Source of the DNA: Bacilli bacterium
Lineage (GTDB): Bacteria > Bacillota_I > Bacilli_A > RF39 > UBA660
Direction of reading: 5' to 3'
Length of the DNA stretch: 64,000 nt
Assembly: GCA_016297695.1 (NCBI GenBank)
Contig: JAEDGC010000004.1
Location: 1-64,000 of the forward strand
The notes under the pieces were generated by a model. The model was not told the DNA's origin and ran no database searches. It saw only the letters and a list, made by a program, of their open reading frames with translations. A program made the translations under genes and the position numbers. Positions 43,922 through 51,800 of this stretch are shown piece after piece (position 1 is the stretch's first letter; the number at the start of each line of letters is the position of its first letter).

Positions 43922-44992
43922 GTGATTGCTATTAAAGGTAACAAACGAGAATTTACAGAAGCGGAAATACATTATATTATTAGTAATTGGGGAAAAGAGT
44001 CTCCTCATAGCATGAAAAAAAAGTTTAATTGCACATGGTATGCAGTTTGCAAGATAGCAGAAAAACATGGTTTAGAAATACCTACATCTAATGAGTGGAC
44101 AGATGAAGAGATTGAAACATTAAAAATATTATCAGATAAATATCATTATTCTGAAATAGCAAAAATTATGAATAAAACAGAAAATGCTATTTATATAAAG
44201 GCTAGAAGATTAGGAATAACTTTAATACAAGATAGAAGAAAATGGACAGAAGAGGAAGAAACTTTATTATCGGATTTATGGGGAACTAAGTCTATTGAAA
44301 CTATAGCAAAAACTATGAAAAGAACTGTTTTTTCTATAAAAGTAAAAGCTGTAAGAATGGGACTTGGACCTATGGTTAGAAATAATTATGATCTTATTAC
44401 AGTATCTGACATGTGTGATTTACTTAATGTTACTCGTGATAGAATAACAACTACATGGATTGATTTAGGATTAAATTTAAAAAAGAAAAAGTTAACTAAT
44501 AATACGGCATATTATGTCATTACATGGAATGATTTAATGGTTTTTTTAGAGAATAATCAAAATGAATGGGATTCAAGATATGTTGAAAAAAATATGCTTG
44601 GCACTGAACCTGAATGGTTAAAAGAAAAAAGAGATAGAGATTTAAAAGAAAATCCTCTTTGGTATCGTAAGTGGAATGAAGAAGAAATAAAACAAGCAGA
44701 AAACTTATTTAAATCTGGCAAGAATTATTTAGAAATTGCCAAAATTATAAACAGAAGTGAATGGGCAGTAGCTAATTTGCTTAGGAATATGGGGTACAGT
44801 TCTATGCTTCCTCAATTTTGGAAAGGTAAAGAATTAAAATATTTAAGAGAAAATTATGAAAATATGACTTATTCAGAAATAGCAGAAGCATTGGGAAGAA
44901 CAACGAAAGCTATTGGGGCTAAAGCCGAAGAACTAGGTTATCAAAAAAGACTAACAAAATCAAAAAATAATGGTGGTGAAAGTAATGACTAG
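43922..44992 (+). CDS. Multi-SANT/Myb-like DNA-binding protein
   Basis: 356 residues with at least five short three-helix units of SANT/Myb type, each with a Trp and a W-x-x-E-E start: about residues 10-48, 56-96 (EWTDEEIETLKIL), 105-145 (KWTEEEETLLSDL), 265-305 (KWNEEEIKQAENL) and 312-350. Between them lies an insert (about 155-215) that looks like a MerR/excisionase-type winged helix (VSDMCDLLNVTRDRI). It should bind DNA at several sites. It overlaps the sigma-factor gene by 8 bases. The start is doubtful: GTG 43922 lies within an AAAGGTGA box that would rather serve an ATT at 43931. Confidence 0.7.
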   Translation: MIAIKGNKREFTEAEIHYIISNWGKESPHSMKKKFNCTWYAVCKIAEKHGLEIPTSNEWTDEEIETLKILSDKYHYSEIAKIMNKTENAIYIKARRLGITLIQDRRKWTEEEETLLSDLWGTKSIETIAKTMKRTVFSIKVKAVRMGLGPMVRNNYDLITVSDMCDLLNVTRDRITTTWIDLGLNLKKKKLTNNTAYYVITWNDLMVFLENNQNEWDSRYVEKNMLGTEPEWLKEKRDRDLKENPLWYRKWNEEEIKQAENLFKSGKNYLEIAKIINRSEWAVANLLRNMGYSSMLPQFWKGKELKYLRENYENMTYSEIAEALGRTTKAIGAKAEELGYQKRLTKSKNNGGESND

Positions 44993-45632
44993 AAGATTAT
45001 CATTGGATGAAACAAAAAAATGTTTAAGAGCATGGCGAGAACTTGCTGATAAAGAGGCATTAGAAGTTTTAATAATTTGTAATGGTGGATTAGTTGGATT
45101 TTTTGCTAAAAAATATCTAGGGAAGGGTTTGACTTTCGAAGAATTACAATCAGCTGGTAATGAAGGTTTGTTAAATGCAATTAATAAGTTTGATTATAAT
45201 GAAAAAGCAATAGAAGGATTTAGTTCCTATATTTCTACTGCAATTGAAAATCAAATGAAGAGGGAATTAAAAAAATATAATAAACATAGTCATGTATTAA
45301 GTTTTGATCAACCAATAGGTCAGAATAAAGATGGAGATGAAATGAAAATAGAAGATTTAATTGGTACTGATGCAGAACAATTAATAGAAGACGTAATATC
45401 TGAAATGAAAATAGATATTGTTCGTGAAGCTTTACAATGTTTGACTTCTAGAGAACAACAAATTATTTTATTGCGATATGGTCTTGATGAAGTACATCAA
45501 AAAACACAAGATGAGTTAGCAGAAATATTCGGATGCTCTCAAGCCACGATTGCAAGACTAGAACAAAAAGCATTAGTAAAAATGAGACATCCAAGGAATA
45601 CAAGAAAATTAAAAGATTTTATAGAAGAATAG
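44985..45632 (+). CDS. Sigma-70 family factor
   Basis: 215 residues. Region 2 is present (GLTFEELQSAGNEGLLNAINKFDY, about 46-69, then FSSYISTAIENQMKREL) and region 4 with its helix-turn-helix (LTSREQQIILLRYGL, then TQDELAEIFGCSQATIARLEQKAL, about 168-205). Region 1.1 is lacking, so it is an alternative sigma of the general-stress or sporulation size. Start ATG 44985 follows GGTGGTGA and overlaps the SANT gene, so both proteins are made together; the pair probably acts on one set of promoters. Confidence 0.85.
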   Translation: MTRRLSLDETKKCLRAWRELADKEALEVLIICNGGLVGFFAKKYLGKGLTFEELQSAGNEGLLNAINKFDYNEKAIEGFSSYISTAIENQMKRELKKYNKHSHVLSFDQPIGQNKDGDEMKIEDLIGTDAEQLIEDVISEMKIDIVREALQCLTSREQQIILLRYGLDEVHQKTQDELAEIFGCSQATIARLEQKALVKMRHPRNTRKLKDFIEE

Positions 45633-45886
45633 TTATGTAATTTTAATAAAACCTTAGTACCACGTATTCTTAAAAAAATTAATGCTGTTCATTCTGTTCA
45701 GTTACGTTCACTGAAAATATTTTATATTCATTATTGAACGAAGATTATAGATTTATTTATGGGTATATTGAAAAATCTAAAATATATAAATGATTATGAA
45801 TGATAATAAATATAAAAGTTAAAGATACTTGAAAGTATTTTTTTAAAATCTTAAATGAAATTTTTCTGTTTGTTAAAAAACAAATT
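45633..45886. other. Intergenic stretch after the sigma gene
   Basis: No coding frame is convincing. It contains an inverted repeat TTCAGT (45697-45702) with ACTGAA (45710-45715) and a terminator at 45825-45844. The stretch ends in the second copy of the 23-bp terminator core. Confidence 0.5.
45825..45844 (+). terminator. Terminator of the SANT-sigma operon
   Basis: ATACT (45825-45829) pairs with AGTAT (45834-45838), loop TGAA, followed by T7. Confidence 0.6.
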
Positions 45887-45912
45887 TTATAGACTTTTCT
45901 ATAATTTTTTTT
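45882..45912 (+). terminator. Second copy of the flavoprotein terminator core
   Basis: TTATAGA, loop CTTT, TCTATAA, followed by eight T. The 23 bases 45887-45909 equal 43817-43839. Confidence 0.75.
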
Positions 45913-45934
45913 GATTAATTAAATATAATTAAAT

Positions 45935-46090
45935 ATGAATAATTATTATTGGAAAATGTTAAGCTTATTTTTAATATTAGTAATAGTATTTTCTTTCTTT
46001 AAAGCAAATGCCTTACTTCCATTATCTGGAAAGATAATAATTGTAGATCCAGGACACCAACGATACCTGATAACAAGGTATATAAAATAA
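45935..46090 (+). pseudogene. cwlD: cwlD, 5' fragment cut by element insertion
   Basis: The first 41 codons encode a signal/membrane segment (MLSLFLILVIVFSFF) and the start of an N-acetylmuramoyl-L-alanine amidase: ALLPLSGKIIIVDPGH, the exact family opening (L-P-L-S-G-K-I-x-x-x-D-P-G-H-G-G). After the His the Gly-Gly and all the rest are missing; nine foreign codons lead to TAA 46088-46090. CwlD makes muramic lactam in spore cortex and is needed for germination. The His is a zinc ligand, but the fragment cannot be active. The 3' part would lie beyond the far end of the element, outside the window. Confidence 0.8.
46057..46081. other. Probable left attachment site of the element
   Basis: Homology to cwlD ends after 46056. 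Just inside stand inverted arms ATACCT (46063-46068) and AGGTAT (46076-46081) around the 7 bases GATAACA, the geometry of a tyrosine-recombinase core site. The exact junction needs the other end. Confidence 0.45.
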
Positions 46091-46118
46091 GGACTTTTAA
46101 AGAAAAGTTCTTTTTTTT
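46091..46118 (+). terminator. Terminator at the element edge
   Basis: GGACTTTT (46091-46098) pairs with AAAAGTTC (46103-46110) with one wobble, loop AAAG, then T8. It shields the element genes from cwlD transcription. Confidence 0.7.
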
Positions 46119-46172
46119 ATGTGTGTTTACTTTGTCATGTAGAGATAGCATGGCAGATTAGAAAGGAGGAAT

Positions 46173-47003
46173 ATGATGAATGATTGCAAGGTTATAGCAG
46201 TTGCTAATCAAAAAGGTGGAGTAGGAAAAACTACTACAACATTTAGTTTAGGAGTAGCATTATCTAAAATGGGTAAAAAAGTATTATTAATTGATGCAGA
46301 CCCACAAGGAGATTTAACAACCTATATGGGTTGGTATAATCAAGATGAATTGCCTTTAACAATATCAGATCTAATGGAGCATGAAATAAGTGATAGTCCA
46401 CTAGATAGTAAAAATGCTATATTACACCATAAGGAAAATGTTGATTTAATACCATCTAATTTGGATTTCTCAACAATGGAAATGAAATTAGTTAATGCAA
46501 TGAGTAGAGAACAAGCAATGAAAAGTTGTATAAGTAATTTAAAAAAAGATTATGATTATATTATTATTGATTGTATGCCCTCACTTGGAATGATAACAGT
46601 TAATGCACTAGCAAGTGCAGATAAAGTTATAATACCTGTTCAAGCACAATATTTAGCAGCAAAAGGTATGGGACATTTATTAAGGACTGTTTCAAGCGTT
46701 AAAAAGCATTTAAATCCTAATTTACAGATAGGTGGAGTATTATTAACATTAGTTGATAAGAGAACTAATCTATCAAGAGAAACAAGACAAGAATTGGAAG
46801 AAAACTATGGGAGTATTGTAAAAATATTTGATACACAAATTCCAATGGCTATAAAAACGGCTGAATCAACATCACAGGGTAAAAGTATTTTTAGTTATGA
46901 TAAGAATAGCAAGGTTGCAGAAGCATATTCATCATTTGCAAGAGAAATAGAAAATGGAAGAACAAAAGAGAAAAATGCAACTACCAAAGATTACGAGAGA
47001 TGA
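46173..47003 (+). CDS. parA: ParA/Soj-type partition ATPase
   Basis: 276 residues. Deviant Walker A KGGVGKTT (about 14-21), Walker A' LIDADPQGDLT (about 40-50), Walker B DYIIIDCMPSLG (about 129-140). With ParB it would segregate or maintain the element, usually in its excised circular form. The ribosome binding site AAAGGAGG stands before two ATG codons (46173, 46176); the second has the better distance. It overlaps parB by 50 bases. First gene of the element after its terminator. Confidence 0.93.
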   Translation: MMNDCKVIAVANQKGGVGKTTTTFSLGVALSKMGKKVLLIDADPQGDLTTYMGWYNQDELPLTISDLMEHEISDSPLDSKNAILHHKENVDLIPSNLDFSTMEMKLVNAMSREQAMKSCISNLKKDYDYIIIDCMPSLGMITVNALASADKVIIPVQAQYLAAKGMGHLLRTVSSVKKHLNPNLQIGGVLLTLVDKRTNLSRETRQELEENYGSIVKIFDTQIPMAIKTAESTSQGKSIFSYDKNSKVAEAYSSFAREIENGRTKEKNATTKDYER

Positions 47004-47889
47004 GTTTTTTACTACACAAGAAGAAAGAGATTTGCGAAGTAAAGAACATGTTGAAAATATAAAAATAAGTGATATAGCAGATTTTCCTAATCATCCATTT
47101 AAAGTTATAGTAGATGATGAAATGAGAGAAATGTCAAAGAGTATTGAAGAATATGGAGTATTAGTTCCAGTTTTAGTTAGACCAAAACAAGATGGTAAGT
47201 ATGAGATGATTTCAGGACATAGAAGAAAGAAAGCAAGTGAACTAGCAAATAAAGATTCAATACCTTGTATTATTAGAGAACTTACAGATGATGAAGCAAC
47301 TATAATTATGGTTGATAGTAATATGCAAAGAGAACATATTCTACCAAGTGAAAAGGCATTTGCATATAAACTTAAACTTGAAGCATTAAATAGCCAAGGA
47401 AAAAGAAACGATTTAACTTTGTCGCCAATGGATACAAAGTTAGATAGTGCAGAAAAACTTGGAAAAGAATTTGATGATAGTAGAGCAACAGTTTTTAGAT
47501 ATATAAGACTAACCGAACTAATACCTAAAATATTAGATATGGTAGATAGTGAACGAATTGCTTTTAGACCTGCTGTTGAAATATCTTATTTAACAAAAGA
47601 TGAACAAAATATGCTTTTAGATTGTATGGAATACTCTGATTGTACACCATCCCTATCTCAAGCAATCCAGTTGAAAGAATTAAGTAGAAAAAAAGAACTT
47701 AATCAAGATACAATGGATAGTTTGATGGAACAAGAGAAACCTAATCAAAAAGAAAAGTATAAATTTAATGCAGATAGACTACGAAATTTACTCCCACGAA
47801 ATTTAGATGATAAAGGTCGAGAAGATTATGTAGTCAAAGCAGTTGAATTTTATAACAATCATCAACGCAAAAAACAAATGGAAAGATAA
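46954..47889 (+). CDS. parB: ParB-type partition protein
   Basis: 311 residues. The N-terminal ParB/Srx nuclease-like domain with the CTP-binding block ISGHRRKKASELA (about 89-101) and MQREHILPSEKAFAY (about 130-144) is followed by the helix-turn-helix that binds parS (FDDSRATVFRYIRLTELIP, about 174-192) and a C-terminal helical end. It overlaps parA, so the two are made together. A start at 46975 (MQLPKITRDE) is an alternative, since the first seven residues are only charged. A parS site was looked for and not identified. Confidence 0.92.
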   Translation: MEEQKRKMQLPKITRDEFFTTQEERDLRSKEHVENIKISDIADFPNHPFKVIVDDEMREMSKSIEEYGVLVPVLVRPKQDGKYEMISGHRRKKASELANKDSIPCIIRELTDDEATIIMVDSNMQREHILPSEKAFAYKLKLEALNSQGKRNDLTLSPMDTKLDSAEKLGKEFDDSRATVFRYIRLTELIPKILDMVDSERIAFRPAVEISYLTKDEQNMLLDCMEYSDCTPSLSQAIQLKELSRKKELNQDTMDSLMEQEKPNQKEKYKFNADRLRNLLPRNLDDKGREDYVVKAVEFYNNHQRKKQMER

Positions 47890-48087
47890 TGGGAGTATTC
47901 ATTCCGTAAAATCCCTTCCTACAACCTACCCTAAAAAATACTAACTATTATTAACTTACTGAAAAAAGTAATTAAGTATTATTAGTAATATTAGTATTAT
48001 AACTAACATGTAAAAAAAAATAATTTGCACAAATGCAAAATTTTTAATTATTTGCTAGAATATAGGCAAAGAAAGGGAGATGGTAGA
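47890..48087. other. Intergenic region with TTAGTA-type repeats
   Basis: No gene. An AT-rich stretch (about 47935-48005) holds several copies of TTAGTA or its complement TACTAA in both directions, for example AATACTAA (47938) and TTAGTATTA near 47990. It might be a parS-like cluster, an origin or a promoter region for the next genes; none of these can be proven by eye. Confidence 0.3.
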
Positions 48088-48732
48088 ATGAAAAAAATTA
48101 TTAGTTTAGTTTTAGGAACATTAATGTTATGTTGTGTAAATGGTATGGGTAAAGCATTTACAAGTGAGATACCAAATTTTGATGAAAGCCCGATTATTAA
48201 CAATTCTGTGGAAAAAGTAGAAATAGATAAAAATGTTGTAGAAAAGTCAGATTTATCCAAAGAGCAAGAAGAAAAAATAAATAGTTCAAGTGAAACTGAA
48301 AAAAGTGAGGAAATAGTATCTAGTGAATCTACTAAACCAGTTGAAAATAAAAACATTGAAACAAAAGAAGAAATAGTTGTTGAAAGTAAATCGGAAAACA
48401 ATGAACAAAATCAAACTCAACAAAACATAGTTCAAAATCAAGAACAAAATAGTGTTCAAAATAATGTTGTGGAAACACAAGTTGAGAATACAAAGAAAAA
48501 TAATCCTTGGGATAGTTTAGGTATTACTGAATATGAATTCTATCATAAACCTGCAAGTTCATGGGCAGAGGTCAATTTTAAAATAAGTGATTATGGAAGT
48601 TATGAAGCAACATTTAATGCTTGTAAGGAATACGGAGATAATTATAAAGCAGAGCATGGTGGAGGATATTGGTGTATCAGTGTAAATAGTTATAGTGGTG
48701 ATTATCTTGGGGAAGATATTGATTTTTATTAG
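48088..48732 (+). CDS. Secreted low-complexity protein, unknown
   Basis: 214 residues. Signal peptide at residues 1-24 (KKIISLVLGTLMLCCVNGMGKAFT). Residues 30-145 are a disordered Glu/Ser/Asn/Gln-rich stalk (EKSEEIVSSES, QNQTQQNIVQNQEQNS). The last 65 residues are a small folded domain with three Trp and two Cys (KPASSWAEVNFKISDYG, FNACKEYGD, GGGYWCISVNS), a likely disulphide, and DYLGEDIDFY at the end. The layout of stalk plus small head suggests a surface-exposed binding or inhibitor module. ATG 48088 follows GAAAGGGAGATGG. Its own terminator follows. Confidence 0.75.
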   Translation: MKKIISLVLGTLMLCCVNGMGKAFTSEIPNFDESPIINNSVEKVEIDKNVVEKSDLSKEQEEKINSSSETEKSEEIVSSESTKPVENKNIETKEEIVVESKSENNEQNQTQQNIVQNQEQNSVQNNVVETQVENTKKNNPWDSLGITEYEFYHKPASSWAEVNFKISDYGSYEATFNACKEYGDNYKAEHGGGYWCISVNSYSGDYLGEDIDFY

Positions 48733-48762
48733 AACATTAGAAAACATAATGTTCTTTTTTTT
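48731..48762 (+). terminator. Terminator of the secreted protein gene
   Basis: AGAACATTA (48731-48739) pairs with TAATGTTCT (48747-48755), then a T run. Confidence 0.8.
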
Positions 48763-48774
48763 ATGAGGTGAATT

Positions 48775-48885
48775 ATGAAGATTTTAATTATATTGGGATT
48801 ATCATTGATAATCCTGTTTTTATTTTGTGCTTGTAAAGTTTCAAGCAGATGTTCAAGAATGGAGGAGGAAAATGAAAGGAATTAA
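48775..48885 (+). CDS. 36-aa membrane peptide
   Basis: A tiny gene with a good ribosome binding site (GAGGTGA, 5 bases upstream). The product is one hydrophobic segment (ILIILGLSLIILFLFCACK) with two Cys at its end, then a charged tail (SSRCSRMEEENER). The C-A-C-K block resembles a lipobox end but the fit is poor. Its last 14 bases overlap the adhesin start and supply that gene's GGAGGAGG box, so it is translationally coupled to the adhesin and may serve as a leader peptide or a small membrane partner. Confidence 0.6.
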   Translation: MKILIILGLSLIILFLFCACKVSSRCSRMEEENERN

Positions 48886-51800
48886 AAGATTATTATTATC
48901 AGTTGGTATAATTTCATCAACAATATTTGGTTTATTTGCAAATTGTTCTCCTGTAAAAGCAGAAAATTATTCAGGACAAGCAATTTGGCCAAGTGAAATG
49001 ATATCAAATGTTTATATTAAAAAATTAAGAGCAGATGGAAGTGGAAAATATCAACAAGCAAGATTTATTAGAAGAAGTGAAGACAATGCTTTTGTATATT
49101 GTTTACAACCTTTTGTTGATATTAATAATAATTATGTATATCAAGTTGCAAGAAGTGATTATGAAATCTATTTAAATATGAGCAAAGAACAATTTAAAAA
49201 AATAAGTTTGTATGCTTATTATGGATATGGATATGGAAATCATACCGAGCATAAATGGTATGCGATAACGCAAGTTTTGATTTGGAGAACAGCAGATCCT
49301 AGTTCACAATTTTTCTTTACTGACACATTAAATGGAAATAGAAATGATAGTTTATTTGCAAGTGAAATTGCAGAATTAGAAAATTTAGTAAATACTCATT
49401 ATGTTAATCCAGAATTTGACAATGTAGGAAATATTAAACTTCCTATAACTAATACTATTTCTATGAATGATAAGAATAATAAATTAAGTGAATATAGGAT
49501 TACAAATCAAAGTAATGTTTCAGCAAGTATAAGTGGAAACACTTTAAATATTACTGGAACAGGAATAGGTAATGCTTATATTAAATTAACAAAAACAGAT
49601 ACAAGATTTTCTGTACCACCAATAGTATATTTTAGTGATTATTCACAAAATGTATTTAGATTAGGTGCTTATGACCCATTAGATGTAGAATTAAATTTTG
49701 AAGTCATTGGTGGAAAGGTTGCAATTCAAAAAGTAGATAGTCAAAACTTAACGAATATTGCACAAGGTAATGCAACATTACAAGGAGCAGTCTATGGAGT
49801 ATATAGAGAAGATGGAACAAAACTTACTGAAATAACTACTAATGGAACAGGGTATGTAAAAAGTGATTATTTATCTAGTATAGGAAAACTATATGTTCAA
49901 GAAATAAGACCAAGTGTAGGTTATAAATTGGATACAACTAAATATTATGTTGAATTATCAAATGGAAATTTAGAACCTACAATACAAGTCAAAGAAGAAG
50001 TTATTGAGGGTAAAATTAAAATAACAAAATTAGATAATGAAACTAATTCTTGTAAAGCACAAGGAGAGGCAACATTAATTGGTGCAAAATATAAAATAGT
50101 CAATTCAAAAGGAGAAGTTGTAGAAACTTTAACAATTGGAAATGATTGCACAGCAATATCAAAAAGTCTTCCTTACGATAATTATAAAGTTATAGAGGAG
50201 CAAAGTTCCGTGGGCTATTATATAGATAAAAATTCATATAATGTTTCTATTAATGAAGAAAAAACTTATGATGTAATAAGTAAGGAACAAGTAATTAAGG
50301 GTAAAATTAAAGTTAATAAAATAGATAGTGAAAATAATTCATGTGTTGCACAAGGACAAGCAGTATTAAAAGGTGCAACTTATGAAATATTAGATTTAAA
50401 AGGAAATGTAGTAGATACAATTACTATTGATGAAAATTGCACAGCAACATCTAAATATTTGCCTTATGGACACTATAAAATAAAAGAGAAAACATCTTCA
50501 AAAGGTTATTATTTAGATACAAATGTTTATAATGCTAACATTACAGAAGATAATATTATTACTATAACTTCAAAAGAACAAGTTATTAAAAATTATATAA
50601 GTATTTTAAAACAATATGATTATGTTGATGGAAATACACAATTTTTAAATGCTGAAGCAAATGTTAAATTTGAAATATTTTATCCAAACGGAACAAAATA
50701 TGGAGAAATAATGACCGATAGAAATGGGTATGCGACATTAGACATTCCCTATGGCGTATGGAAGTTTCATCAAGTTAACTCTCATACTGGATTTGAAAAG
50801 ATATATGATTTCTTTATAACAGTAGATGAAGATAGTAAACTAGAACAATATTATAATATTTTAAACAATAAGTTAGCAGCATATCTTCAAGTATTTAAAA
50901 CTGATAGTGAAACTGGTAAAACAATAGCACTAGCAGATACAACATTTAAAATTTTAAATGTAGATACAAATAAATATGTTTCACAATATGTCGGTGGAAA
51001 AGTTTATAGTGAGTTTAAGACGGACGAAACAGGGAAGTTTATCACTTATTTAAAATTGGAGGCAGGTAATTACAGATTAATCGAAATAAGTTCTCCAAAA
51101 GGATATTTGATAGATAAAAATGGACTACCATTTACTATTGGAGATAACACATATTATAACTACACAACATATGGAGCATTCATAACTGTATATTTCAAGG
51201 ATACACCAATTAAAGGGCAAGTTGAAATAAATAAGTTAGGAGAAAAATTTACTACTAATAATGGTTCATTTAGTTATGAAAATATACCACTAGAAAATGT
51301 TGTGTTTAATATATATGCTGATGAAGATATTAAAACATCAGATGGTCAACATTTATATTACAATAAAGGGGATTTAGTAGATACTATAATCAGTAATAGA
51401 AATGGGTATGCAATAAGTAAAAACATTCCACTTGGAAAATACTATATTGTAGAAGTAGAAACAAATAATAACTATGTTTTAGATTCAAAAGAATATCATT
51501 TTGAATTAACTGAAATTGATAATAAAACAGCAATAGTATATAAATCATTAAGTATGTTAAATAAATATGAAAAAGGAGAACTTGAATTTACTAAAACAGA
51601 TTTAATTAGTGGTGAAGCAATTGCTAATACGAAAATAGAAATATATACAGATTCAGATGAATTGATTTTTTCTGGAATAACTGATAAAGATGGAAAAATT
51701 GTTATAAAAAATCTTCCAATTAATCAAAGATTTTATATTTTAGAAGTTGAACCTGCAACAGGTTATGTTAAGACAGAAGAAAAGATATATTTTGAGATTA

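Noticed and set aside
47935..48005. parS cluster behind parB
   Set aside because: Only short AT-rich TTAGTA repeats are seen, without a clear palindrome of parS length; kept as a low-confidence region.
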